Assembly (NCBI RefSeq): GCF_900168685.1
Contig: NZ_FVZN01000014.1
Coordinates: 1,178,001 to 1,242,000, forward strand
Source: Solibacillus isronensis
GTDB taxonomy: Bacteria; Bacillota; Bacilli; Bacillales_A; Planococcaceae
Direction of reading: 5' to 3'
Length of the DNA: 64,000 nucleotides
Position numbers and translations under genes: made by a program. Of the stretch, positions 53,285 through 61,729 are shown in pieces (the stretch's first letter is position 1; every line of letters starts with the position of its first letter). The notes beneath the pieces were generated by a model that was given only the letters and a program-made list of their open reading frames with translations, was not told the origin of the DNA and did no database searches.

Positions 53285-54769
53285 ATGCGTATACATCCGA
53301 TCCGGTTTTTACGAATAATGGGCTTACTCGATGGGATTTCGCTCATTACGCTATTACTTATTTCCATGCCGCTTAAGTATTTCGCAGATTTACCGCAATT
53401 TGTGACGGTAAACGGCAGCGTACACGGCGGTATTTTTATGGTTTATTTTCTCGCAATCGTCATCGTGCAACTGCGCATTCAATGGCATATCGGCTGGTCA
53501 TTGTTAAGCGTGCTGGTCGCATTTATTCCATTTGGCAATTTTCTATTCGACTATCAACTGAAGAAAATGCAGCCATTATTACATACAAAGCCATTTCCGA
53601 AACATTGGCTCGTCTATGCCATCATTTTCTTCTCGTTTTTCGATCTGTTCGTCCAGCTGCCGATTATGAGTACATATGCATTATCGGTCGGCGCGACAAC
53701 ATTTATCGCGGGGATTGTCGTTGGTCTTTATTCATTTATGAATACATTCGGCAATATCTTCTCCGGTATTTTCACCGATAAAATTGGGGCATTCCGTATA
53801 TTAGTATTCGGTTTGTTGACGTCTGCGATTTCGCTATTATGCTACCAGCTTGTCGATAATGCGACGGCACTTTTAATTGTCCGCTGTATTCACGGGTTTA
53901 GTAGCGGGTTTATTACTCCAGCAGCATTTACACTGCTTGCGAATATGCGTGCATCGAACGAACAGGGAAGCGGAAGTGCGGTTACAGGTTCGTTTGTCGG
54001 CATTGCGGCAATTGTCGGTCCTGCTTCAAGCGGTATTCTGGCAAGCAAAATTTCAGTGCCGAATGTGCTTGGAATCGTTGCACTGTACGGCATTGTTTTA
54101 TTGGTTGGCCTGTTCGTGTTTTTACGCAAATCACCGTTACCAAAACGGAATAAGCAGCAGGTAACCGAAAAGTTGAACTGGAACAGCGGTATTTTAAAGG
54201 CATATGGCGGCGCATTTTTCCTTATGTTTTCACAAGGTGTTCTCGCGTATTTATTGCCGATTTACGTACAGGATTTAGGGTATGGCTCGCGAGTATCCGG
54301 TACATTACTAAGTGTATTCGGAATTGTTGCTGTCTTGATCTTTATTTTACCGACGAACAAGATTTTCGATTATTTGAATCCGCAAGTGACATTGTTCGTC
54401 GGAGTGCTATTACTCGGACTTGCTCAAATCGGCATCGGCCTGACAACGGAAATGTCATGGCTGTATGCAATACTTGCACTGTATGGCATCGGGTTTGCAT
54501 TTTTATTCCCTTCTATTAATGCCATATTAATTGAAGCAACGACTGAACAGACTCGCGGGAAAGCATACGGCTATTTTTATGCGTTTTTCTCCATTGGAGT
54601 AGTCGCAGGGTCTTCACTATTAGGTGCACTTGATTTAGTAGGAACATCAGGCTTTGTCTTTACAGGAACATTATTGTTTAGTTTCTGTATCGTAGTTCTT
54701 TATTCATTTATGAAATCGGGTGCGGCATTCGTGAAAGTTCAGCATAAAGAAAAAATGCATCATTCATAA
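53285..54769 (+). CDS. DUF3817-MFS fusion transporter
   Basis: 494 residues from ATG 53285, chosen for CAGGAGGA five bases upstream. The first roughly 95 residues (FLRIMGLLDGISLITLLLIS, MPLKYFADLP, VTVNGSVHGGIFMVYFLAI) are a DUF3817-type three-helix membrane domain; the rest is a twelve-helix MFS protein (SGIFTDKIGAFRILVF motif A). Fusing these is uncommon, giving about 15 membrane helices. Substrate unknown; resembles arabinose/sugar-efflux or drug-efflux MFS members. Confidence 0.78.
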   Translation: MRIHPIRFLRIMGLLDGISLITLLLISMPLKYFADLPQFVTVNGSVHGGIFMVYFLAIVIVQLRIQWHIGWSLLSVLVAFIPFGNFLFDYQLKKMQPLLHTKPFPKHWLVYAIIFFSFFDLFVQLPIMSTYALSVGATTFIAGIVVGLYSFMNTFGNIFSGIFTDKIGAFRILVFGLLTSAISLLCYQLVDNATALLIVRCIHGFSSGFITPAAFTLLANMRASNEQGSGSAVTGSFVGIAAIVGPASSGILASKISVPNVLGIVALYGIVLLVGLFVFLRKSPLPKRNKQQVTEKLNWNSGILKAYGGAFFLMFSQGVLAYLLPIYVQDLGYGSRVSGTLLSVFGIVAVLIFILPTNKIFDYLNPQVTLFVGVLLLGLAQIGIGLTTEMSWLYAILALYGIGFAFLFPSINAILIEATTEQTRGKAYGYFYAFFSIGVVAGSSLLGALDLVGTSGFVFTGTLLFSFCIVVLYSFMKSGAAFVKVQHKEKMHHS

Positions 54770-54887
54770 AAACACGGTTTTCCATTTTGAAAGAAATTTC
54801 TTTCTAATGCGCTTTAAACAATAGTCATGTATACTGGACTAGGTGATTTTTTAATGGGCGAATATGGAATCGAAAGGAATTATAATC

Positions 54888-55337
54888 ATGGTACAATTAC
54901 ATTTAGAAGTATTAGAACGATGCAGTAAAGAAACAGAAGATACAATTACAGCGGAAAGTAATGCATTTGCATCAACACCAATCCACTATTTAAAGGACAA
55001 TCAAGGTGAATTTATTTATGTGGAATGTGCACAATTCAACGATATTCGCATCGATGCGGTAGCACTTGAATTTGATGATGCATTTAATCTGTATACGGCA
55101 TTATTCGGCTTGAAACTGCAAAAGAAACATGGTGAAGTAATTCGTCAATATTTGAAAGACAATGTGAAATCCGCGTTAGGAAGCAGCAGTGCAGCGTTCT
55201 CCGGTCAAGAAGGGCTTTGGGAACTGAACATTGCGTTCGACTGCATAGAAGGTTTCCATGAGAAGATGACGATTACTGAAGTTTGTGAAATGCTTTACCA
55301 ATTTGTTGCGCAATTATTATCGAAAGTCGAGAAATAA
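54888..55337 (+). CDS. Protein of unknown function coupled to a Trm11-like methyltransferase
   Basis: 149 residues from ATG 54888, chosen for GAAAGGA ten bases upstream. It is a soluble, acidic protein with no recognised domain (LHLEVLERCSKETEDTITAE near the start). Its stop codon is directly followed by the ATG of the methyltransferase gene, with no gap, which suggests translational coupling and a possible partnership. Confidence 0.6.
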   Translation: MVQLHLEVLERCSKETEDTITAESNAFASTPIHYLKDNQGEFIYVECAQFNDIRIDAVALEFDDAFNLYTALFGLKLQKKHGEVIRQYLKDNVKSALGSSSAAFSGQEGLWELNIAFDCIEGFHEKMTITEVCEMLYQFVAQLLSKVEK

Positions 55338-56276
55338 ATGAAGCAAAAATACTTATATAGTTTTACTTGGCAAAGAGATGAATATGAACTTTCACGTTTG
55401 GAAATGCGCACATTTTTTAACTTTCACGTGGAAGGAAATGTTCTAATTAGCCAAGAAAAAATAGAGCCGAGTCGTAGTCCGTATATGCGTTCAAGATTAA
55501 CCGTATTCCATGAAGCGAGTTCAATAGAGCAGCTGATAGAAATGGCGGCACAGCTGAAGCTTGGACAAAAGACGTTCAAAATTCACTGTTTAAATAATAG
55601 TGATGATGCGATTAAGCCAAAACTTAACAGAGCGATTCGAAACGACTATATGATTCGCCTGAGCTCAGCAATCAATGCCGAACCGGAACTTGTTAAGCCG
55701 GACTTAGTATTGGGACTTGTTATTCACGAGGAGCGCTATTATTTAGGCGAGCTTACATACGGTGAAGCGGTTTGGCTAAAGCATATGCAAAAGCCTGAAA
55801 TGTACTCTACTGCACTGAGTACACGGGATGCCCGTGCGATTGTCAATATCGCGGTACCATTTCCGGACGGATTAAAGGTGATCGATCCTTGCTGCGGTAT
55901 TGGTACGGTGCTTGTGGAAGCAATGAGTATGGGCATTGCAATTGAAGGGCGCGACATAAATAAACGTGTTGTGTGGGGTTCCCGGATTAATCTTCGTCAC
56001 TTCGGCTATGAACCGAATGTGGAAATCGGTCCAATTGAAGAGGCAAGTGAAGGCTATGATGTGGCAATTATTGATATGCCATACAATTTATTTACGCATA
56101 TTACAGGTGAGCTGCAGCAAAGCATCATTACAAATGCCCGTAGGATCGCAAAACGGGTTATCATTGTGACAATCGAGTCGATGGACGATAAAATTCGTGA
56201 AGCCGGTTTAACAATTATCGATAGAGCCGTATTGAAAAAAGGGAAATTCGAACGCCAAGTTTTAATATGTGAATAG
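55338..56276 (+). CDS. Trm11/RlmL-like RNA methyltransferase
   Basis: 312 residues. The N-terminal half is a divergent RNA-binding region; the C-terminal half is a Rossmann-fold methylase with VIDPCCGIGTVLVEAMSMG (motif I), GRDINKRVVWGSRIN (motif II) and VAIIDMPYNLF (motif IV, a D-M-P-Y variant of the N/D-PPY motif of N-methyltransferases). Target likely guanine N2 in tRNA or rRNA by family analogy. A strong terminator follows. Confidence 0.76.
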   Translation: MKQKYLYSFTWQRDEYELSRLEMRTFFNFHVEGNVLISQEKIEPSRSPYMRSRLTVFHEASSIEQLIEMAAQLKLGQKTFKIHCLNNSDDAIKPKLNRAIRNDYMIRLSSAINAEPELVKPDLVLGLVIHEERYYLGELTYGEAVWLKHMQKPEMYSTALSTRDARAIVNIAVPFPDGLKVIDPCCGIGTVLVEAMSMGIAIEGRDINKRVVWGSRINLRHFGYEPNVEIGPIEEASEGYDVAIIDMPYNLFTHITGELQQSIITNARRIAKRVIIVTIESMDDKIREAGLTIIDRAVLKKGKFERQVLICE

Positions 56277-56280
56277 AAGA

Positions 56281-56321
56281 AACGTTTCAATTCAGTGTAG
56301 AACTGGATTGGAACGTTTTTT
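56281..56321 (+). terminator. Terminator of the methyltransferase unit
   Basis: AACGTT/AACGTT outer arms with inner CAGT/ACTG stem (56281-56316), followed by TTTTT. Confidence 0.75.
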
Positions 56322-56349
56322 GTTTGACACTGCATTTTATACATGGTAT

Positions 56350-56373
56350 ATTTATCTCGAATTAAAGATAAAT
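56350..56373. promoter_or_regulatory. Inverted repeat upstream of mhqR, candidate autoregulatory MhqR site
   Basis: ATTTATCT (56350-56357) and AGATAAAT (56366-56373) flank CGAATTAA. It contains one TATCTCGA half of the MhqR consensus and lies 32 bp before mhqR. Confidence 0.6.
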
Positions 56374-56404
56374 GAATTCGTGATAACAGGGAGGAGGGTA
56401 CTTT

Positions 56405-56839
56405 ATGAGTAAATATGACAAACAATTAAAAGCATTTACTGTTTTGCATCGGGCTCAAACTTCCGTTCAAGAAGCGACGAAAAAAGATATCCAGCAGCAT
56501 GATCTGAATTTAACGGAATTTGCCGTGATGGAATTGCTTTATCATAAAGGAGATCAGCCTATTCAAATCATCGGTAAAAAAGTATTAATCGCAAGCAGCA
56601 GTATTACGTATGTCGTCGATAAACTGGAGAAAAAAAATCTCGTTGCACGTGTTGCCTGTCCGACAGATCGCCGTGTTACGTTTGTTTCGTTAACGGATGA
56701 AGGAAAACAGATGATTGAATCGATTTTCCCATCGCATGAAGAAAAGATTGCATCGATTTTTGATGTGTTATCGGATGAAGAACTGCAAAACTTAACAGAC
56801 TATTTAAAGCGTGTGGGACACCATGCGGACAAACTTTAA
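56405..56839 (+). CDS. mhqR: MarR-family quinone-responsive repressor, MhqR-like
   Basis: 144 residues, winged HTH: LNLTEFAVMELLYHKGDQPI, KVLIASSSITYVVDKLEKKN recognition helix, DRRVTFVSLTDEGKQ wing. In Bacillus and Staphylococcus MhqR represses quinone detoxification genes and responds to quinones and diamide-like stress. The following genes (ring-cleaving dioxygenase, hydrolase) match the staphylococcal mhqRED order, and a near-perfect MhqR box lies before the dioxygenase. GGAGGAGGG precedes the ATG. Confidence 0.86.
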   Translation: MSKYDKQLKAFTVLHRAQTSVQEATKKDIQQHDLNLTEFAVMELLYHKGDQPIQIIGKKVLIASSSITYVVDKLEKKNLVARVACPTDRRVTFVSLTDEGKQMIESIFPSHEEKIASIFDVLSDEELQNLTDYLKRVGHHADKL

Positions 56840-56885
56840 AGTGATAAACAAGCATCGGGCTCGGTGCATTTTTCTTAAACTAATA

Positions 56886-56899
56886 TCTCGATATCGAGA
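56886..56899. promoter_or_regulatory. MhqR box upstream of mhqE
   Basis: TCTCGATATCGAGA is a perfect palindrome and matches the MhqR operator TATCTCGAnnTCGAGATA. It lies 18 bp before the dioxygenase start. Confidence 0.85.
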
Positions 56900-56917
56900 A
56901 AAATGGAGGCAATACAG

Positions 56918-57901
56918 ATGAACCATATTAAAGGAATCCACCACGTAACAGCCATTACAAGCAGTGCAGAAAAAAACTATGAATTTTTCACATATGTATT
57001 AGGAATGCGACTAGTGAAAAAAACTGTCAACCAGGATGATATTCAAACATATCACCTGTTTTTCGCGGATGATAAAGGTTCTGCAGGAACAGATATGACA
57101 TTCTTTGATTTCCCGGGAATTCCGAAAGGTCGTCACGGTACGGACGAAATTTACAAAACAGCTTTCCGTGTACCAAATGATGCAGCACTGGAATATTGGG
57201 TGAAACGTTTTGACCGTCTGAAAGTACAGCATGGAGGCATTAAACCATTATTCGGTAAGCAAACATTATCGTTCATCGATTTCGATGATCAGCAATATAT
57301 GCTCATTTCAGATGAAAACAATGAAGGGATCGCTTCTGGTACACCTTGGCAAAAAGGTCCGATTCCATTAGAGTTTGCGATTACTGGATTAGGCCCGATT
57401 CATGTACGCGTTTCGAACTATGATTATTTCAAGGAAGTTCTTGAAAAAGTCTTAGTGATGCGTCAAACAGGCAAAGAAGATTCACTGCACTTATTTGAAG
57501 TAGGAGAAGGCGGAAACGGGGCATCTGTTATTGTCGAGCACAATACGGTATTACAGCCAGGTCGTCAAGGTTTCGGTACAGTTCACCATGCAGCATTCCG
57601 TGTAGAAGACACAGCCGTGTTGCGTGAATGGATCGGGCGTCTTGAAAGCTTCGGGTTCGGTACGTCAGGCTATGTAGACCGTTTCTTCTTTGAATCACTT
57701 TATGCACGTGTAGCGCCGGGGATTTTATTTGAATGGGCAACAGATGGACCAGGATTCATGGGCGATGAGCCATATGAAACAGTAGGGGAAATTCTTTCAT
57801 TACCGCCATTTCTTGAAAGCAAACGAGACTATATTGAAAGTGTTGTACGTCCGATTGATACAGTACGCTCAACAAAAACTATCGAAAAAGAATACGAATA
57901 A
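56918..57901 (+). CDS. mhqE: Ring-cleaving dioxygenase of the MhqE/MhqO type
   Basis: 327 residues from ATG 56918, chosen for GGAGG ten bases upstream. Two glyoxalase/VOC modules: IKGIHHVTAITSSAEKNYEF and GLGPIHVRVSNYDYFKEVL, with metal-ligand His in GTVHHAAFRV and Glu in GILFEWATDGPGF. It opens catechol or hydroquinone rings during quinone stress. It lies between mhqR and mhqD, 33 bp before the latter. Confidence 0.88.
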   Translation: MNHIKGIHHVTAITSSAEKNYEFFTYVLGMRLVKKTVNQDDIQTYHLFFADDKGSAGTDMTFFDFPGIPKGRHGTDEIYKTAFRVPNDAALEYWVKRFDRLKVQHGGIKPLFGKQTLSFIDFDDQQYMLISDENNEGIASGTPWQKGPIPLEFAITGLGPIHVRVSNYDYFKEVLEKVLVMRQTGKEDSLHLFEVGEGGNGASVIVEHNTVLQPGRQGFGTVHHAAFRVEDTAVLREWIGRLESFGFGTSGYVDRFFFESLYARVAPGILFEWATDGPGFMGDEPYETVGEILSLPPFLESKRDYIESVVRPIDTVRSTKTIEKEYE

Positions 57902-57934
57902 TACGACTATCAAAACGAGAATGGAGAATGTCCG

Positions 57935-58537
57935 ATGAACTATATTTTTAATAAAGGTAAAGAAGACAAGCCGGTATTTTTACTGTTGCACGGTACAGGC
58001 GGAGATGAGAACAGCCTGCTTGCACTTGCAGAAATCATTGATCCGGAAGCATCGGTTTTAAGTGTACGCGGCAATATTTTAGAACACGGGATGCCACGGT
58101 TTTTCCGACGGTTAGCTGAAGGCGTTTTTGATATGGAAGACTTGGCTTTCCGTACGAAAGAACTGTATGAATTTATCGGCGAGAAAACAAGCGAATACGG
58201 TTTTGACCGTCAAAACATTATTGCGATCGGTTATTCAAACGGTGCAAATATCGCAGCAAATCTGTTATTTGAATATGAAAATGCATTAAAAGGTGCGGTT
58301 CTTCATCATCCAATGGTTCCGAATCACGAAGCAACTGTTGCGAAACAAGACGGCACACAAGTATTTATCGCAGCAGGAGTGAATGACCCGATTTGCCCTC
58401 AGCAAGAAGCAATTGATCTGGAGCGTTACTTAACGGATGCAGGAGCGAACGTGACATTGGAATGGGAATCGAACGGTCACCAGCTGACGATGAATGAAGT
58501 ACAAAAAGCTAAAGCTTGGTATGAGCGCACGTTTTAA
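57935..58537 (+). CDS. mhqD: Phospholipase/carboxylesterase-family hydrolase, MhqD-like
   Basis: 200 residues, alpha/beta hydrolase. LLLHGTGGDENSL carries the oxyanion region, GYSNGANIAANLL the nucleophile Ser, NDPICP the Asp and SNGHQLT the His. It is the partner of the ring-cleaving dioxygenase in mhqED modules and is thought to process ring-cleavage products. A strong terminator follows. Confidence 0.88.
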   Translation: MNYIFNKGKEDKPVFLLLHGTGGDENSLLALAEIIDPEASVLSVRGNILEHGMPRFFRRLAEGVFDMEDLAFRTKELYEFIGEKTSEYGFDRQNIIAIGYSNGANIAANLLFEYENALKGAVLHHPMVPNHEATVAKQDGTQVFIAAGVNDPICPQQEAIDLERYLTDAGANVTLEWESNGHQLTMNEVQKAKAWYERTF

Positions 58538-58556
58538 TTGAAGAACGTTCATGCAT

Positions 58557-58591
58557 AAGAGACCCTTTCCAGTTTCAGGAAAGGGTCTCTT
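58557..58591 (+). terminator. Terminator of mhqRED
   Basis: AAGAGACCCTTTCC (58557-58570) pairs with GGAAAGGGTCTCTT (58578-58591). Confidence 0.85.
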
Positions 58592-58595
58592 CTCG

Positions 58596-58685
58596 TTAAG
58601 TGTTTTTCTTATTACATTTTTTATTATCTGCAAAGACAGCTATTAATGTTCCGGATAATACCGTCATCCATAAAATGAGGCTCAT
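58596..58685 (-). CDS. Possible 29-residue single-helix membrane protein
   Basis: The minus-strand frame ATG 58685 to TAA 58596 has TTGGAG nine bases upstream and encodes one hydrophobic helix (SLILWMTVLSGTLIAVF) followed by a basic tail (DNKKCNKKNT). This is the layout of many real short membrane proteins, but the length is too small to be certain. It faces the mhqD terminator. The rest of 58686-58976 has no other gene. Confidence 0.5.
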   Translation of the reverse strand: MSLILWMTVLSGTLIAVFADNKKCNKKNT

Positions 58686-58976
58686 TTTCTCAACTCCAAT
58701 CGTTTATTTCATTATTATATGTTTAATTATAGGGAAGGATTAGTTGAGTAGTCAGTTTAGCCAAGATGGAGGTTCTTAATAAGGAATAATGAAGCTAAAC
58801 TTAGTTTTTTCTGCTAAACAAGTGATGAAGAGAGGGAGTTTTATCATTTCACATGGTCATTTCTTTTTCCGCCCCATTTTTTCTTTGCATAAACTTATTT
58901 GCGACCTATAATGAATACAACGATAGTAAAAAGCTTCTACATGAGGCAAACTAAACTCGTGTTAGGAGGAAATGAC

Positions 58977-59918
58977 ATGCAAATCCAATTTTTAGGTACC
59001 GGTGCAGGGATGCCTTCAAAAGAACGTAATACGAGTTCGATCGCATTCAAACTGTTGGAAGAACGGGGCTCTATTTGGCTGTTTGACTGCGGGGAAGCGA
59101 CCCAGCACCAAATTTTGCATACAACGATAAAACCGCGCAGAATCGATAAAATCTTTATTACTCATTTACACGGCGACCATATTTTCGGGCTGCCGGGCTT
59201 TTTGAGTTCCCGATCCTTTTTAGGTGGGGAGGACGTGCTTACAATTTATGGGCCGGCTGGGTTACAACAATGGATTGAACAAACATTACAATTATCGAAA
59301 ACCCATTTAACGTATCCGATTGAATTTGTCGAAGTAAAAGATGGAATCGTATTTGAAGATGAGAAGTTTTCGGTACGTGCACTGCCGCTTCAGCATGTTG
59401 TCCCATGTTTCGGCTACCGGATTGAACAAAAGCCGATGCAGGGTGAGCTGCTGATCGATAAGGCTTTGACGTTAGGTGTACCAAAAGGTCCGTTATTAGG
59501 TCAATTAAAAGCAGGTTATTCAGTACAATTGGAGGATGGGACTGTTGTCCAAAGCAGTGATGTGACGTCACCACCACAGCAAGGGTTCACTGTTGCAATT
59601 TTAGGGGATACAAAGTATTGCGAAAACAGTATCCGTTTAGCACAGAATGCGGATGTTGTCGTACATGAAGCAACCTTTGACCATTCCACAATTGAACTGG
59701 CGGGCAAGTATGGACATGCGACGAATACTGAAGCAGCCAAAATCGCGAAAGAGGCACAAGCGAGACATTTGCTGTTGAATCATATAAGTGCCCGATTTTT
59801 GAAGCATGATCTCATTCCATTTTTGGAGGAAGCTCAAGCGATTTTCGAAAACAGCTATTTAGCGAATGATTTCAGCCAATACGAGTGGCGGAAAAACGAA
59901 TTGCTGGAAATGGAATAG
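58977..59918 (+). CDS. rnz: Ribonuclease Z (tRNA 3' endonuclease)
   Basis: 313 residues from ATG 58977, chosen for AGGAGG; a longer frame to 58899 lacks an RBS. Metallo-beta-lactamase fold with the zinc motif THLHGDHIFGLPG, GTGAGMPSKERNTSS near the N-terminus and LGDTKYCENS, HEATFDH and NHISARF metal-ligand segments. It trims the 3' trailer of tRNA precursors that lack an encoded CCA. A strong hairpin ends the gene. Confidence 0.94.
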   Translation: MQIQFLGTGAGMPSKERNTSSIAFKLLEERGSIWLFDCGEATQHQILHTTIKPRRIDKIFITHLHGDHIFGLPGFLSSRSFLGGEDVLTIYGPAGLQQWIEQTLQLSKTHLTYPIEFVEVKDGIVFEDEKFSVRALPLQHVVPCFGYRIEQKPMQGELLIDKALTLGVPKGPLLGQLKAGYSVQLEDGTVVQSSDVTSPPQQGFTVAILGDTKYCENSIRLAQNADVVVHEATFDHSTIELAGKYGHATNTEAAKIAKEAQARHLLLNHISARFLKHDLIPFLEEAQAIFENSYLANDFSQYEWRKNELLEME

Positions 59919-59930
59919 ATAAATTGAATC

Positions 59931-59980
59931 GAGGTGTGTAGTAAACGGGGTGAATGTTTACTATACGCCTCTTTACTTTT
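59931..59980 (+). terminator. Terminator of rnz
   Basis: GAGGTGTGTAGTAAAC (59931-59946) pairs with GTTTACTATACGCCTC (59956-59971), followed by a T-rich run. Confidence 0.8.
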
Positions 59981-60040
59981 TTAAGAGAATTTTGTTCAAA
60001 TACAGAAAGTTTCCGCTATAATGGAGAAAAGGGGGGATGA

Positions 60041-60274
60041 ATGATGCAGCAACCGACAATTTCACCGAAAGTATTACGATTGCTAGTTATTTTTCCAAAT
60101 GTCATGAGCTATATTCTGTTATTTGGGGTCGTTGTGTACATACGAACAAACTTGGACATGCTGAAGGCAACAGATGGCTTAACGATGTGGCTGATCATTG
60201 CCGCGGTATTAGGGCCGATTTCACTTTATACGACATTCAGTATTGTGAAGCGGATTAAGAATGGGCTATTGTAG
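60041..60274 (+). CDS. Small membrane protein, unknown
   Basis: 77 residues from ATG 60041 with AAAGGGGGG upstream. Two hydrophobic helices (about 13-32 and 48-68) with a basic tail (VKRIKNG). Not recognised. Followed by the terminator at 60325-60356. Confidence 0.6.
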   Translation: MMQQPTISPKVLRLLVIFPNVMSYILLFGVVVYIRTNLDMLKATDGLTMWLIIAAVLGPISLYTTFSIVKRIKNGLL

Positions 60275-60324
60275 AAAGTTCCGGTTCGCTTAAGGGGAAA
60301 ATTAAATAATTCACATTCCGAAGT

Positions 60325-60356
60325 ACTCAGTTATTTTTTAAACTGAGTGTTTTTTA
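60325..60356 (+). terminator. Terminator after the small membrane gene
   Basis: ACTCAGTT (60325-60332) pairs with AACTGAGT (60341-60348), followed by GTTTTTT. Confidence 0.8.
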
Positions 60357-60449
60357 TTGATCAGTTTGATAAGTACTGTAAAAATTTTGAAACTAATGGC
60401 AATTTCAATCGTATATTAGTTATTATACAAGTTGGGACGGTGATGAGAG

Positions 60450-60671
60450 GTGATATTGGTTATATTGTCATGGGCTTTGCTATACGGGGTTACGATTTGG
60501 ACGTATGTAAACCCTAAGGAAAGCTTGTTATGGGGACGAAGAGGATTATACAAAGAAGAACCTGAAATCACTGAACGTGCCATTCAAAATACTAAAAAGA
60601 AAGCCTTAATTACGATTATCATCCTTCCAATCATCGCTCTACTATTTTTTCTTTCCACTAAAATTTTATAA
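60450..60671 (+). CDS. Small two-helix membrane protein, unknown
   Basis: 73 residues from GTG 60450; TTG 60456 with AGAGG five bases upstream is an equally good start. Hydrophobic segments at about 2-18 and 52-70 enclose a charged loop (YKEEPEITERAIQNTKKKA). Not recognised. It precedes the next gene by 31 bp, so the two may be co-transcribed. Confidence 0.55.
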   Translation: MILVILSWALLYGVTIWTYVNPKESLLWGRRGLYKEEPEITERAIQNTKKKALITIIILPIIALLFFLSTKIL

Positions 60672-60702
60672 ATTGTAATTTTAGACTGCGGAGGGAAGGC
60701 TC

Positions 60703-61011
60703 TTGAAAAAAATAATTCTCTTTAACTTATTATTTTGTATAGTTGTGGTTTTTGTTGCTTTCAATTATTTTAATAGTAAATCTCGAGGCGCGGTAGTATT
60801 CCATTATGTGGAGAACTACATGGAAACGAACTATGGGATTGAACGGGGAAATATCATTTTAGTAGAAAATAATTTCCGTAGAGGCATGGGGTTGTTTGAA
60901 ATAGAAGTGAAAGATACCGTTACGGAAAACGACTACTTTTATGAAGTCGATATTCGAGATGACTATTCATTTCTATATAAGAGATCTTTCAGAGATACAT
61001 CGCATAAATGA
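60703..61011 (+). CDS. Secreted or anchored small protein, possibly DUF3139-like
   Basis: 102 residues from TTG 60703 with GGAGGG upstream. An N-terminal hydrophobic helix (KKIILFNLLFCIVVVFVAF) leads to a basic and then acidic extracytoplasmic domain (FEIEVKDTVTENDYFYEVDI). Length and layout resemble DUF3139 proteins; held loosely. Confidence 0.55.
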   Translation: MKKIILFNLLFCIVVVFVAFNYFNSKSRGAVVFHYVENYMETNYGIERGNIILVENNFRRGMGLFEIEVKDTVTENDYFYEVDIRDDYSFLYKRSFRDTSHK

Positions 61012-61213
61012 TGATTTTGGAGCAGGCAGTTATAATCAGACATCATTAGCTTCAATTATGCTGAATTATTGGAGAAGTGCCGCTGCAGTTCATTATTTAG
61101 TAGAATGCTGCTACGGAGGCGACGTGATGAAGGTCTTTAGCAAATATGAAGAATGGCATGAAAACGGGAGACAGCAACCATTAACTGAATATTTTGGTGT
61201 GGAGGCGTTCTAA
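60941..61213 (+). CDS. Uncertain short gene or remnant
   Basis: A 90-codon frame that overlaps the previous gene in another frame. Only its last roughly 65 residues look protein-like (SLASIMLNYWRSAAAVHYLV, KYEEWHENGRQQPLTEYFGV). GGAGG six bases before ATG 61128 would allow a 28-residue product. It may be a decayed gene tail; a terminator follows at 61226-61258. Confidence 0.3.
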   Translation: MKSIFEMTIHFYIRDLSEIHRINDDFGAGSYNQTSLASIMLNYWRSAAAVHYLVECCYGGDVMKVFSKYEEWHENGRQQPLTEYFGVEAF

Positions 61214-61225
61214 ATCCAACGAGCG

Positions 61226-61258
61226 GGCGGAATTCAAAAAGACGAATTCTGCCTTTTT
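61226..61258 (+). terminator. Terminator
   Basis: GGCGGAATTC (61226-61235) pairs with GAATTCTGCC (61244-61253) allowing one G-U pair, followed by TTTTT. Confidence 0.75.
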
Positions 61259-61346
61259 AGCTTAATTAATTGGTGTGTCCGTTTCACCAAATAAGTATGC
61301 TGTTTGTGCTAATATTATCAGTAAGTCTTTGCTTTAGGAGGTTCCC

Positions 61347-61628
61347 ATGAATTTGATCGCGCAACATCCTTATTTTAAAGTAGAAAGAACCGTGACAGGT
61401 ACTGAACAGTATGAAGTGGAACATAACCGAATCATTTATTTATACAATGATAAAGTCGTTACTCAGCATCGAGAATTTCCGATTAACATTGTGATGGATT
61501 TTTCTTACCGGGAAATTGCCAAACAAGGGGGGATTCTCTATTTGCATACGCTGCAAGGTGTATATACGTATACCGTGAAATCCTCACCCGAAGCTTTCAT
61601 CAGTGCGTATAGAGATTATTTTAAATAA
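61347..61628 (+). CDS. Hypothetical protein, unknown
   Basis: 93 residues with AGGAGG eight bases before the ATG. Predicted beta-rich (YFKVERTVTGTEQYEVEH, IIYLYNDKVVTQHREF, ILYLHTLQGVYTYTV), like a single PH-type or similar small barrel domain. No membrane segment. Not recognised. Confidence 0.58.
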   Translation: MNLIAQHPYFKVERTVTGTEQYEVEHNRIIYLYNDKVVTQHREFPINIVMDFSYREIAKQGGILYLHTLQGVYTYTVKSSPEAFISAYRDYFK

Positions 61629-61729
61629 AGGTAGTATTTGAATAATTGGTTTTTAGGGGTTAATAACCTATATTAAACAGTAAATCGGTAAGCAAAAGGG
61701 TATGCATATATTTAATGGAGGAATTAAAA

